From: COE1 sp910588595
GTDB lineage: Bacteria; Bacillota; Clostridia; Lachnospirales; Lachnospiraceae
Assembly: GCA_948957135.1 (NCBI GenBank)
Contig: CARDBT010000019.1
Span: forward strand, 1-64,000
Direction of reading: 5' to 3'
DNA length: 64,000 nucleotides
This document shows, in pieces, positions 52,688-61,572 of the stretch. The notes below the pieces were generated by a model, which worked only from the letters and a program-made list of their open reading frames with translations, made no database searches and was not told where the DNA came from. The number at the start of each line of letters is the position of its first letter. Position 1 is the stretch's first letter. Position numbers and translations under genes: made by a program.

Positions 52688-53629
52688 CTAAAGCCTTGCG
52701 TCTCTCACATTCTCCCTGAACCAATCGTAGGCCAGCTGTACACCTTCTTCAAGTTCTATCCTATGCCTCCATCCAAGGCCGTGAAGCTTTGTCACATCTG
52801 TCAGCTTTCGAGGCGTACCGTCTGGCATATCCTGATTCCAGACGATCTCACCCTGATATCCGACCACACGCTGAACGGTCTGCGCCAGCTCCTTGATCGT
52901 CACTTCCCTGCCTGTGCCGATGTTCACATGCTGCTCCCCATCGTAGTTTTCCAACAGAAATACACAGGCATCTGCCATATCGTCCACATACAAAAACTCG
53001 CGAAGCGGGGTTCCTGTCCCCCATAACTCCACGCTCGGCGCATTGTTTATCTTCGCGTCATGGAATTTCCGGATCATCGCCGGCATGACATGAGAACCCG
53101 ACAGATCATAGTTATCATAGGGTCCATAGAGATTCGTCGGCATACAGCTGATGAAATCATCACCATACTGCCTTTTGTAGAATTTGCACATCTCCAGCCC
53201 TGCGATCTTTGCGATCGCATACGCCTCGTTCGTCTCCTCCAAGGGTCCTGTGAGCAGCGCATCCTCCGGGATCGGCTGCGGTGCCATCCTTGGATAGATA
53301 CAGGTACTTCCAAGAAATAAAAGCTTCTTTACCTGATAGTCGTGGCTGCACTTGATCACGTTACACTGAATCTGCATATTCTCATAGGCAAACTCTGCCG
53401 GTGTCGTGTTGTTGGCATTGATCCCGCCAACCTTTGCAGCCGCAAGCACGACCACATCCGGCTGCTCTGCCTCAAAGAACTCCCTCACCGCCTGCTGGCT
53501 TGTGAGGTCGAGCTCCCTGTGCGTCCTGCCGATCACATTGGTATACCCCTTTGCTTCAAGGTTTCTCACGATCGCAGAGCCCACAAGCCCTCTGTGCCCT
53601 GCTACATATATCTTATCCGAACTATTCAT
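52688..53629 (-). CDS. fcl: GDP-L-fucose synthase
   Basis: A 313-residue SDR epimerase/reductase. GHRGLVGSA near the start binds NADP, STCIYP carries the catalytic Ser/Cys and NEAYAIAKIAG the YxxxK pair (all in the order typical of GMER/WcaG). It turns GDP-4-keto-6-deoxymannose into GDP-L-fucose. ATG at 53629 overlaps the gmd stop by eight bases; a more upstream in-frame start would extend into gmd. It works directly after Gmd. Confidence 0.92.
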   Translation of the reverse strand: MNSSDKIYVAGHRGLVGSAIVRNLEAKGYTNVIGRTHRELDLTSQQAVREFFEAEQPDVVVLAAAKVGGINANNTTPAEFAYENMQIQCNVIKCSHDYQVKKLLFLGSTCIYPRMAPQPIPEDALLTGPLEETNEAYAIAKIAGLEMCKFYKRQYGDDFISCMPTNLYGPYDNYDLSGSHVMPAMIRKFHDAKINNAPSVELWGTGTPLREFLYVDDMADACVFLLENYDGEQHVNIGTGREVTIKELAQTVQRVVGYQGEIVWNQDMPDGTPRKLTDVTKLHGLGWRHRIELEEGVQLAYDWFRENVRDARL

Positions 53630-54704
53630 TGCTTTTCCCGCCTCTGCTATTTCTATACTGTACACAGGACATTCCTGTAACCTCTCTCAAGTCCGCATCC
53701 ATCATCATAGACACAAGACCTTTAAAATCAACCTTTCTCTTCCAGCCAAGCTCCTTCTCCGCCTTAGCGGCATTTCCCCAGAGAAACTCCACTTCCGCCG
53801 GACGGTAAAACTCCGGGTTGACGTCGACCAGCAGCTTCCCTGTCTCCGCGTCGTATCCTTTCTCTCCGACTCCATGCCCTTCCCAGCGAATGGAAATGCC
53901 CAGTTCTGCGAATGCCGACTCGACAAACTGGCGCACTGTATGTGTCTCATTGGTGGCGAGCACATAGTCACCAGGCGCATTCTGCTGAAGCATCAGCCAC
54001 ATACCTTCCACGTAGTCACCCGCAAATCCCCAGTCCCTCTTGGCATTCATATTTCCCAGCGAAAGCTTGTCCTGTTTTCCGGCAATGATATTTGCTATGG
54101 CGAGGGTGATCTTTCTCGTCACAAAATTCTCACCGCGCCGAGGAGACTCATGGTTAAACAAAATACCATTGCACGCAAACATGTTGTACGACTCTCTGTA
54201 ATTTACCGTGATCCAATAAGAGTACAACTTTGCCACGCCATATGGACTCTTCGGATAAAACGGCGTCGACTCACTCTGCGGAGCAGTCTGCGGAAGTCCT
54301 CCAAATAGCTCTGATGTAGATGCCTGATAATATCTGCAGTTTCCGCCATTCACCCGGATCGCCTCGAGCAGCTTCAATGTGCTGACACCTGTGGCATCGG
54401 CAGTGTATTCCGGCACTTCAAACGATACCCCCACATGGGACTGCGCGGCAAGATTGTACACTTCCGTCGGTCTGATCTCACCGATGATGCGCATCAGGTT
54501 GGATGAGTCTGTCATATCCGCAAAATGCAGGAAAAACTTAACCTTATGATACTCTGATCTGATCAGATGATCGATGCGCATCGTGTTTGATATGCTGTGT
54601 CTCCTGATCAGTCCGTGCACCTCATATCCCTTCTCGAGCAGGAACTCTGCCAGATAAGAGCCGTCCTGCCCTGTGATTCCAGTGATCAATGCTATATTAT
54701 TCAT
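53622..54704 (-). CDS. gmd: GDP-mannose 4,6-dehydratase
   Basis: A 360-residue dehydratase. TGITGQDGSYLAE (8-20) is the NADP motif with the enzyme-specific GQDG, T130/E132 and Y155/K159 are catalytic, and RRGENFVTRK near 190 is diagnostic for Gmd. It provides GDP-4-keto-6-deoxymannose. It is preceded by its own promoter over the end of rmlD. No manA/manB/manC are in the window, so GDP-mannose must come from elsewhere. Confidence 0.93.
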   Translation of the reverse strand: MNNIALITGITGQDGSYLAEFLLEKGYEVHGLIRRHSISNTMRIDHLIRSEYHKVKFFLHFADMTDSSNLMRIIGEIRPTEVYNLAAQSHVGVSFEVPEYTADATGVSTLKLLEAIRVNGGNCRYYQASTSELFGGLPQTAPQSESTPFYPKSPYGVAKLYSYWITVNYRESYNMFACNGILFNHESPRRGENFVTRKITLAIANIIAGKQDKLSLGNMNAKRDWGFAGDYVEGMWLMLQQNAPGDYVLATNETHTVRQFVESAFAELGISIRWEGHGVGEKGYDAETGKLLVDVNPEFYRPAEVEFLWGNAAKAEKELGWKRKVDFKGLVSMMMDADLREVTGMSCVQYRNSRGGKSNE

Positions 54705-54776
54705 GTCATGTTTCTTTCCTTCCCTAAACTAGAAAATCCATTTTCCGTTATATTCCATTTTTTCTATTTTTCTTAT

Positions 54777-54805
54777 AGTATACATATAGTTTGTCAGAAA
54801 GACAA
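54777..54805 (-). promoter_or_regulatory. Promoter for the gmd-fcl operon
   Basis: TTGTCT (54800-54805) and TATACT (54777-54782) are spaced exactly 17 bases on the minus strand; the -35 overlaps the last codons of rmlD. The leader is about 70 bases and A/T-rich. The -35 lies inside an inverted repeat that could be an operator. Confidence 0.6.
54791..54805. promoter_or_regulatory. Inverted repeat TTGTC-N5-GACAA at the gmd promoter
   Basis: A perfect five-base inverted repeat overlaps the -35 hexamer of the gmd promoter. Its half-site TTGTC equals the core of the known Spo0A box (TTGTCGAA-like), and a Spo0A_C-type protein is encoded two genes downstream. Binding by that protein is inference. 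Part of the repeat is also rmlD coding sequence. Confidence 0.35.
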
Positions 54806-55660
54806 GTCCTTTATATACTCCCCGATCGCCTTTTGCCAATCCGCAAACACAAAATCCGTCGTGAGCCTGAGCATATAGTTATCCAGCACGGAATACGCAG
54901 GTCTGGGCGCAACGACTCCTGTCACATTTTTGTCATACTGCTCTGTCGTGACAGTCTCGACCACCGTGGACTTTCCTGCGAGCCGGTAGATCTCCCTGGT
55001 AAAATCTGCCCAGTTTGTAATCCCTTCACAGGTGCCGTGGAACAGACCGAAATTATCGGTCGGAAGAAGGAACGCGATCATCTTTGCAAGTTCGTCAGCA
55101 CTTGTCGGTGATCCAAACTGATCTCCCACCACCGTCACCTTATCATGGTTCTCTGACAATCCCAGCATTGTCTTCACAAAATTTTTTCCGTCGCCGTACA
55201 GCCATGCTGTTCGAATGATAAAATGTTCTTTTGCGAACTCCTTCACAAAATTTTCACCGGCAAGTTTTGTCTTGCCGTACACCGCCTTGGGGTTCGGTGT
55301 ATCAAACTCTGTATATGGCTCACTGGCATGTCCATCAAACACATAATCCGTAGAAATATGCATCAGTTTGGCATGATACCTTGTCGCTGCGATACTGAGA
55401 TTTCGCGGTCCGACCGCATTGATCCGATACGCGTTATCCACATCGGTCTCACAACCATTTACATTCGTGTGCGCTGCGCAGTTGATGATGGCATACGGCT
55501 TCACGTCAGACACAAAGCGATCCACTGCATCTACTTTGGTGATATCAAGCTCTCCGACATCGGTATTCACACACTCATATTCTGTGCTGCCCTGATATAT
55601 TTTATTGATCGCACGCCCAAGCTGTCCGTTACAGCCTGTGACAATTATTTTTTTCAACAT
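54794..55660 (-). CDS. rmlD: dTDP-4-dehydrorhamnose reductase
   Basis: A 288-residue SDR reductase. IVTGCNGQLGRAI near the start binds NAD(P)H, AAHTNVNGCE at about 63-72 and STDYVFDG near 103 are RmlD-specific, and YGKTKLAGE near 128 carries the catalytic Tyr/Lys. It reduces dTDP-4-keto-L-rhamnose to dTDP-rhamnose. rmlA, rmlB and rmlC are missing here and must be elsewhere. AGGAAAGGAAG lies upstream of the ATG. Its last codons host the gmd promoter. Confidence 0.92.
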   Translation of the reverse strand: MLKKIIVTGCNGQLGRAINKIYQGSTEYECVNTDVGELDITKVDAVDRFVSDVKPYAIINCAAHTNVNGCETDVDNAYRINAVGPRNLSIAATRYHAKLMHISTDYVFDGHASEPYTEFDTPNPKAVYGKTKLAGENFVKEFAKEHFIIRTAWLYGDGKNFVKTMLGLSENHDKVTVVGDQFGSPTSADELAKMIAFLLPTDNFGLFHGTCEGITNWADFTREIYRLAGKSTVVETVTTEQYDKNVTGVVAPRPAYSVLDNYMLRLTTDFVFADWQKAIGEYIKDLSF

Positions 55661-55753
55661 AATTTTTACCTGCTTCCTTTCCTGATATTAATTATCTTTT
55701 CTCATATAGCGAAACTCTATTCACCGCTACACCCAAGACCTGCCGTACATGAA

Positions 55754-55780
55754 ATTAGTCCGAAGCAGCTTCGGACTAAT
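55754..55780. terminator. Perfect 13-bp inverted repeat after HPr, terminator-like
   Basis: ATTAGTCCGAAGC, a single A, then GCTTCGGACTAAT forms a strong stem 40 bases beyond the HPr stop. On the minus strand only TTCATG follows, on the plus strand TCTCTTTTATA. It most likely ends the cdaA-glmM-HPr transcript imperfectly and marks the boundary between housekeeping and glycan genes. Bases 55661-55753 then hold the rmlD leader. Confidence 0.5.
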
Positions 55781-55818
55781 CTCTTTTATACAAATGGCTT
55801 ACGCAGGAACACCGTTCC

Positions 55819-56082
55819 TTACTCCCCTAAGCCGTCCTCTATCACCTTGACCATAGTTGACAAAGCCTCATCCTCATCTGCACCTTCACAAATGATCTCA
55901 ATCTCATCACCACTTTTTATGCATGCCCCCAGTACGCTGAGCACGCTTTTGGCATTTGCTGTATTTCCGCGGAATGTAAAGGTTATCAGCGAGTTAAACT
56001 CCATCGCTTCCTTACACAATATCCCTGCCGGACGCAAATGCAACCCTGTCGGGTTCTTGATCACTACCTTCTGACTAACCAT
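55819..56082 (-). CDS. HPr-family phosphocarrier protein
   Basis: An 87-residue HPr. His15 in GLHLRPAG is the site phosphorylated by enzyme I, and Ser46 in NAKSVLSVLG is the HPr-kinase site used in Gram-positive carbon catabolite control. Both are present, so it could serve as PtsH and not only as a Crh-like regulator. GGAGGGG precedes the ATG. Location directly after glmM, apart from enzyme I, leaves open a specialised paralogue. Confidence 0.88.
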   Translation of the reverse strand: MVSQKVVIKNPTGLHLRPAGILCKEAMEFNSLITFTFRGNTANAKSVLSVLGACIKSGDEIEIICEGADEDEALSTMVKVIEDGLGE

Positions 56083-56130
56083 ATCGCACCCCTCCGAATC
56101 GTAGATTATAGATCTTTAACCTCGCGTGTG

Positions 56131-57480
56131 TCAGAGCATTACATTCTGTATCAATTCAGCAAGCTCTTTCGCCTCTTTCTCGATCAACTGCTGGTCTTTC
56201 CCTTCGATCATCACCCGCACCAAAGGTTCCGTTCCAGAAGGCCGGATCAACACCCTGCCCTCATCCGCAAATTTTGCGCTCACACGCTCGATCGCCGATG
56301 CAATCTCTGCATACTCCATATAACTGTTCTTTTTATGATTGGGAACCTTCGCTCCAACCAGCGCCTGCGGAAGCACTGTCATGATCGTCGCAAGCTCTGA
56401 GAGGGCTTTCTTTGTCTCCACCATCACCTGCAGCAGGTGCAGTGCACTGAGCAGACCGTCACCCGTTGTATTCTCATCCAGGAAAATGATATGTCCCGAC
56501 TGCTCCCCGCCAAGATTTGCCCCGATCTCGAGCATCCGCTCAAGCACATACCGATCGCCTACCTTCGTCTGTTCGATGTTGATGCCATTCTCCTTTCCCA
56601 TCAGGAAAAATCCAAGGTTGCTCATCACTGTAGCGACGATCGTATTGTCTTTTAATGTACCTTTAGACTTCATATGATTGCCGATGATCGCCATGATCAC
56701 ATCTCCGTCAACTTGATTACCATTTTCGTCCACTGCCAGAAGCCTGTCGGCATCACCGTCAAACGCAAGCCCCACATCCGCCTTCTCATACACTACCCTC
56801 GCCTGAAGCTCACCCATGTGTGTGGAACCGCAGTTTGCATTGATATTTGTGCCGTCCGGATTGTTGTGTATCGCCACGATATTGGCGCCGAGCTCCTTCA
56901 ATGTCTCCACAGAGGTATAGAAGGAGGCCCCCTCTGCACAGTCCACCACGATCTTCATGCCGCTCAGGTCAACCGGGACAGCACGCACCGAATGATTGAT
57001 GTACTCTTCCCTCGCGTCAGTGCGGTATTTGATCTTCCCCACACTCGGTCCTGTCGGAAACTGGATATCTTTCATGCCGCTGCAAATCAGCTCCTCAATC
57101 TCATCCTCCATCGAATCCGGCAGTTTAAACCCGTTACCGTCGAAGAACTTGATCCCATTGAACTCAACCGGATTGTGCGAAGCCGATATCACGACACCTG
57201 CGTCAACTCTGTATTTTTTGGTCAGATAGGCTATTGCCGGTGTCGGGATCACTCCCACATACACCACGTTTGCCCCGACTGAACAGGCGCCCGCCATCAG
57301 GGCATTTGCCAGCATATCTCCCGAAATGCGCGTGTCACACCCCACCATGATCGTCGGTTTGTGATCATTCTCCTTCGACAATACGTACGCTCCTGCCTGC
57401 CCGAGCTGCATCGCCAGCAGCGGTGTCAGTTCATCATTTGCCACGCCCCGCACTCCATCTGTTCCAAATAATCTAGCCAT
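56131..57480 (-). CDS. glmM: Phosphoglucosamine mutase
   Basis: A 449-residue alpha-D-phosphohexomutase. The catalytic serine is S101 in ISASHNP, the metal loop DGDADR is at 241-246, the sugar-binding GGEQSGH motif lies near 320 and the phosphate-binding RPSGTEPLVRVM loop is near 415. It converts GlcN-6-P to GlcN-1-P for UDP-GlcNAc. The gene follows cdaR as in many Firmicutes. UDP-GlcNAc is the substrate of PseB, PglF and the WbpP-like enzyme encoded to the left. Confidence 0.95.
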   Translation of the reverse strand: MARLFGTDGVRGVANDELTPLLAMQLGQAGAYVLSKENDHKPTIMVGCDTRISGDMLANALMAGACSVGANVVYVGVIPTPAIAYLTKKYRVDAGVVISASHNPVEFNGIKFFDGNGFKLPDSMEDEIEELICSGMKDIQFPTGPSVGKIKYRTDAREEYINHSVRAVPVDLSGMKIVVDCAEGASFYTSVETLKELGANIVAIHNNPDGTNINANCGSTHMGELQARVVYEKADVGLAFDGDADRLLAVDENGNQVDGDVIMAIIGNHMKSKGTLKDNTIVATVMSNLGFFLMGKENGINIEQTKVGDRYVLERMLEIGANLGGEQSGHIIFLDENTTGDGLLSALHLLQVMVETKKALSELATIMTVLPQALVGAKVPNHKKNSYMEYAEIASAIERVSAKFADEGRVLIRPSGTEPLVRVMIEGKDQQLIEKEAKELAELIQNVML

Positions 57481-57504
57481 CTTTTCCTACCCTCCGAAAA
57501 TTAT

Positions 57505-58848
57505 TTATTCATTATCAATGCCATCAACATCTTCTTCTATCGCCTCGACCACAACGGTCATCTGATATGGCTGTTCCAGCGTCACATCCTTTAGATTATC
57601 ACTGAATGTAATCACTTCCTGATAGATTCCTGGAACCCACTCCGTAAGCCCTAATTTCTCGAGAAGTGTGTTCATGTCCACCACACCGATCACATCCTCG
57701 GCGTTCACCGCGTCCACCGCCGCCTTTGTACCTGATATGCGAATCGTATAGTACTCCTGGTTCTCAACCTCCCTCAATGTCACTTTCAGATTCTCCGGTT
57801 CCTTTCCCGGCTCGAAACCAGCGGCAAATTTTGCTGCAGGTATCTGGAGTTCCCTCGTCACAAGCTGTTCAACGACAACCGTCACATTCACATTGCCGCC
57901 AAAGCTGCTGTCCGCAAACTGTACCCCTGTTGGCAGGTATTTTCTGACATTGACTATAGTAGTCAAATTCTCTGTTCTTTCGCTTACACTGAGTGCAGGA
58001 TCGGATATGACGATCTTGGAGACATTATCCAGAACACTGCTCCGCCCTGCGATCGTCACTGTCTCAGGCATGCTGACCGGCTCGCCGCTCACCACATACC
58101 CAGCCGCCGGCTCATCTGAAACAACAAAGCTCAGCGGAACAATCTTTGTCGCAAGGATCGTCACAGCCACATTGACAGATGATATATTCTTTTTGATGGA
58201 ACTGTTCTTTATCTCATTGTTGTTTTTGTCATAGAGCTTCAACTCCACGCTTGTGTCAATATCAGAAGAATACCCATCAATATTTGCCACCGCATCGATA
58301 TGATCGATCTGGTCGATCAGTGTCTCCGGTCCTGAAAGCCTGACAACATTCTGACTCGGCTTTGCACTTCCGACCACATAACCATCCGCCGGCTCGCCTG
58401 ATGTGTACACATTGATGATCTTCTGATCCGCCTTCATATTTTCTATGGACAGTTTCACACTGTCTATATTTGTCTTGAAATCAAGCTCTGAATTGCTGCG
58501 CGCACTTGACACTTTAATTCCCACAGTGTTCATAAAGGTAAGCTCCGACATATCGGCAACCGCTTTGATGTCCTCCTTGGAAATATATGAAAGCACAGAT
58601 CGTTTTCCCTTCACCGTGACATTGATCGTATTCGTCCCATCAAGCACTTCATATACTTTGCCCTCGTTTGTCACCATATCCTCATTGATGATCTCGACCG
58701 GAATATTATAATAGGTATCTGTCTCGACCGGATCATTGATACTGTCTACCACGACCCACAGACCACAGGATACGATTATTGCCAGGATCTTCAACCCAAA
58801 ATTGTTTGTGACCAGCCTGAACACTTTCTTCAATATACTATCTCTCAT
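57505..58848 (-). CDS. cdaR: YbbR-domain protein, CdaA regulator
   Basis: A 447-residue protein with one N-terminal membrane helix (about 18-34, ILAIIVSCGLWVVV) and four YbbR-type beta-rich repeats outside, marked by recurring PVxxxNxD-like and VRVSGPExxIDQI-like segments. It binds and modulates the membrane diadenylate cyclase CdaA in Firmicutes. It overlaps cdaA by 11 bases at its start. Length and repeat number are normal. Confidence 0.88.
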   Translation of the reverse strand: MRDSILKKVFRLVTNNFGLKILAIIVSCGLWVVVDSINDPVETDTYYNIPVEIINEDMVTNEGKVYEVLDGTNTINVTVKGKRSVLSYISKEDIKAVADMSELTFMNTVGIKVSSARSNSELDFKTNIDSVKLSIENMKADQKIINVYTSGEPADGYVVGSAKPSQNVVRLSGPETLIDQIDHIDAVANIDGYSSDIDTSVELKLYDKNNNEIKNSSIKKNISSVNVAVTILATKIVPLSFVVSDEPAAGYVVSGEPVSMPETVTIAGRSSVLDNVSKIVISDPALSVSERTENLTTIVNVRKYLPTGVQFADSSFGGNVNVTVVVEQLVTRELQIPAAKFAAGFEPGKEPENLKVTLREVENQEYYTIRISGTKAAVDAVNAEDVIGVVDMNTLLEKLGLTEWVPGIYQEVITFSDNLKDVTLEQPYQMTVVVEAIEEDVDGIDNE

Positions 58849-59710
58849 CTTTAGCCCTACCTTTCCAGAGCCTGCGCTTCTTATTCTCCTCCACTTCCTT
58901 ATTCTGTATCATGCTGATCTTTTCCTTCAGTTCATTTGCATCAAGATTGCGGTACAACTTTCCTTCATAAGTGACACTGACATGCCCTGTCTCCTCCGAT
59001 ACGATAATCGTGAGTGCATCTGTCACTTCCGATATACCGACACCTGCACGATGCCGTGTTCCCAGCTCCTTGCTGATCTCCATATTGTCGGACAGCGGCA
59101 GATAGCAGGTCGCCGATACCACCCTGTTCCCGCGTATGATCACAGCACCGTCATGAAGCGGTGTATTATGTTCAAAGATATTGATGAGCAGCTGGCTGGA
59201 AATCAGTCCATCTACCTCAATACCTGTTCTCTCGTATTCTGTGAGCAGCACGTTCTGCTCGATCACCATTAGAGCCCCCGTCTTCACCTTGCCCATCTCA
59301 AAACTAGCCTTCACCAGGTCGTTCACCGTCCTGTCGGAGAAACGCTCATCCGTGGGCTTCTCAAAAGTGATCAGATTCGTGACAAAAGTCTTGCGCCCGA
59401 GTTCCTCGAGCGCACGGCGGAGCTCCGGCTGCAGGATAACGATCACCGCCGTGACTGCCAGACTCAACACATGCTCCACGATCCATATGATCGTGTGCAT
59501 CCCAAAGAACAGCGCCAGCAGGATAAACGCTATAATAATGATGATTCCCTTCATCAGAAGCCATACTTTGGTGTGCTTGATCCACGCCATGATCTGATAC
59601 AATAAAAAGGATATAATGATAACCTCCACTATATCCTGCCACCTGATGTTCAAACTGCGAAATGACAAAATCTGTAAATATGAACTAAGGTTTTCAAGAA
59701 TCATATCCAT
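58838..59710 (-). CDS. cdaA: Diadenylate cyclase (c-di-AMP synthase)
   Basis: A 290-residue membrane cyclase with three helices (about 30-95) followed by the DisA_N domain. The catalytic DGA is at 187-189 in HDGAVII and RHR at 219-221 in TRHRAGVGIS. It makes c-di-AMP, which controls potassium and osmolyte balance and cell-wall homeostasis. AAGGATGG precedes the ATG. The cdaA-cdaR-glmM order is conserved in Firmicutes. Confidence 0.95.
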   Translation of the reverse strand: MDMILENLSSYLQILSFRSLNIRWQDIVEVIIISFLLYQIMAWIKHTKVWLLMKGIIIIIAFILLALFFGMHTIIWIVEHVLSLAVTAVIVILQPELRRALEELGRKTFVTNLITFEKPTDERFSDRTVNDLVKASFEMGKVKTGALMVIEQNVLLTEYERTGIEVDGLISSQLLINIFEHNTPLHDGAVIIRGNRVVSATCYLPLSDNMEISKELGTRHRAGVGISEVTDALTIIVSEETGHVSVTYEGKLYRNLDANELKEKISMIQNKEVEENKKRRLWKGRAKDER

Positions 59711-59725
59711 ATCGATCCATCCTTC

Positions 59726-60685
59726 TTATCTTTCCCTCTTCTGCTCTCTGACTGCTTTTTCAGGCACCCTGATCGTCTTCACCCGTTTTTGCGGCACTGA
59801 TACTGTATTCTTGGGAACAGCCTTCACATAATAATAATATTCATCATCCTCAAACTGCACATACTCTGTCCGCGAGTAGTCCACATTGAAAACCAAAAAT
59901 TCCAGCGCCTTTGCCAAAGCCACTGACACCACACTCCCCACGATCAGTCCGACCACCGAGAGATTGGTATTGTACATCAGATCTCCAAACAGCATGACCA
60001 GCACATCCAGCAGAGCACCCGTGACCATGGCGATCGTCCACGCATACTCAACGCTGAGTCTTCTGATAAAGTACACGACGATCACTGTGGCAACAAAAGC
60101 GGCAAGTGTCACATACATTGCCTTATTCTCAAGCATTCCGTCAATAACATAGCGGAACTTCTCCAATGCGCCATCTTCCTCAAATGTGTTGAGCACCGAC
60201 GCGCTTCCTGTCATATAACTCAATGTATAGTATATGATCGCACCGCTTGCCACTGACACTGCCGATGCCGGCGTTCCCACAAGTCCCATTGCGATCGGCA
60301 TCACATAGGGTATCTTCAATATAAAGCAGAGCGGTGTGAACAATACTGCGATCGTGTCTTTTGATGAAAACCGAAAATAAAGGATAAATAACAGCAAAAA
60401 TACAACCAGTACAACAAGCGCACATTCCATTGAAAACTTGTAAAGATGCCCAAGTGTCACTATGGCTGCCACAAACACAATAAAATTCATCGGCAAGAAC
60501 GAACACATAAGTGACAGAACAAACACTACCGAGAATTTCTTCAGTTCACTCATGTAACCAATGCTGCTGTTGATCATAACCAGCGTCACTAACGCCAGCA
60601 AAAATTTGAAAACCGGTGTAAGATAAAGCTCATATTTGCTGTAGTACTTTTTTAACTGTTCCCTAAAAACCAAAAGGTTTGTCAT
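59726..60685 (-). CDS. Polytopic membrane protein of the cdaA operon
   Basis: A 319-residue protein with about eight to ten helices and a basic C-terminal tail of about 50 residues that is rich in Tyr and Lys/Arg (FEDDEYYYYVKAVPK). I do not recognise a named family. It overlaps its upstream neighbour by four bases (ATGA) and lies 15 bases before cdaA, so it is co-transcribed with the c-di-AMP genes. A role in envelope physiology is inferred from this only. Confidence 0.7.
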   Translation of the reverse strand: MTNLLVFREQLKKYYSKYELYLTPVFKFLLALVTLVMINSSIGYMSELKKFSVVFVLSLMCSFLPMNFIVFVAAIVTLGHLYKFSMECALVVLVVFLLLFILYFRFSSKDTIAVLFTPLCFILKIPYVMPIAMGLVGTPASAVSVASGAIIYYTLSYMTGSASVLNTFEEDGALEKFRYVIDGMLENKAMYVTLAAFVATVIVVYFIRRLSVEYAWTIAMVTGALLDVLVMLFGDLMYNTNLSVVGLIVGSVVSVALAKALEFLVFNVDYSRTEYVQFEDDEYYYYVKAVPKNTVSVPQKRVKTIRVPEKAVREQKRER

Positions 60686-61083
60686 AATTTTTTCGTCTCC
60701 CTGTCATACATATAAGCAAGTTTCTTGAGATTATTGTAATAGATCTTAAGGCTCTTTCTAGCCTTCATATACCGATAAGTATACACACCATATGAAATCA
60801 AAGCATATCCCAGTGTAAAGATCAGATAATACATAATCACAGACTTTGCAAAACCAAGCAGGTCCATCTTGTAAATATTCGCCATGAAATCCTCAAAATC
60901 ATAAAAAATAAACATCGCGAATATAATAACATATGCAATTGTTGCACTGATGATGGATTTAATGACCTGCAGACCAATATAATCACCACGAAAATAATTT
61001 CCGATAGCAACATTTTTTCTACCTTCATCTGCCTCATAACATGCCATTTTGGTCATCAATTTGATTCTCTCTTCATTCAACAT
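60682..61083 (-). CDS. Small membrane protein of the cdaA operon
   Basis: A 133-residue protein with two helices (about 38-58 and 78-100) and basic, Tyr-rich flanks. No family recognised. AAGGA precedes the ATG by seven bases. It heads the cdaA gene string, and a near-perfect -10 (TATAAT on the minus strand, 61121-61126) lies about 35 bases upstream, without a good -35, so a promoter here is uncertain. Confidence 0.65.
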   Translation of the reverse strand: MLNEERIKLMTKMACYEADEGRKNVAIGNYFRGDYIGLQVIKSIISATIAYVIIFAMFIFYDFEDFMANIYKMDLLGFAKSVIMYYLIFTLGYALISYGVYTYRYMKARKSLKIYYNNLKKLAYMYDRETKKL

Positions 61084-61129
61084 AACTTTTTCCTTAAATG
61101 ATCCTATTTATGTAACGCTCATTATAGGA

Positions 61130-61543
61130 CTATTGTCTGTCAAGAAAGCGCATCTTGTTTCCTGTGGACTGCGGCTTCTTGGGCTCCACCAGAACAGCCT
61201 TGGGCTTTTCCATCACACTGGAGAGATTGTTTGTCATCTCGCGCTTGCACTTCTCACAAAACTTTCCTGAACGGATCGACGCACCGCAGTTCTCGCAGGG
61301 AATCTTTACCGGAGAATCCTCTGTAAACTCAAGACGCTCCTCACGGATCCACTGCTGGATCTGTCCCACTTCAACCTCGCAGTCCTCCGCAACCTGCTTG
61401 ATGTCTGCCAGACGGTTCTCACGGATATACTTCTTTACCGTCTGGAACTTTTCCTCAAGCTTATCCTTGCATGCCGGGCAGATCGGCATTCCAGATATGT
61501 AGTTAAACAGCTTTCCACATTTTCTACAATTCCTTACATTCAT
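61130..61543 (-). CDS. YvyF-like zinc protein (flagellar operon protein family)
   Basis: A 137-residue protein resembling the TIGR03826/YvyF family that lies next to comFC in Bacillus. It has two zinc-ribbon-like pairs, CRKC...CPAC at residues 5-25 and CENC...CEKC at about 85-102, and between them a helix-turn-helix-like segment (IKQVAEDCEVEVGQIQQWI). ATG at 61543 is eight bases after GGAGGG. The family is tied to flagellar gene regulation, which would fit a motile organism that makes pseudaminic acid. Confidence 0.78.
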   Translation of the reverse strand: MNVRNCRKCGKLFNYISGMPICPACKDKLEEKFQTVKKYIRENRLADIKQVAEDCEVEVGQIQQWIREERLEFTEDSPVKIPCENCGASIRSGKFCEKCKREMTNNLSSVMEKPKAVLVEPKKPQSTGNKMRFLDRQ

Positions 61544-61572
61544 CTCAAATCCCTCCATTGATCATTTTATTC

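Noticed and set aside
61121..61143. TTGACA and TATAAT on the minus strand before the gene at 60682
   Set aside because: Both hexamers are perfect, but they are only 11 bases apart, too close for a sigma-A promoter; TTGACA is also the end of the YvyF-like coding sequence. The -10 alone may still be used.
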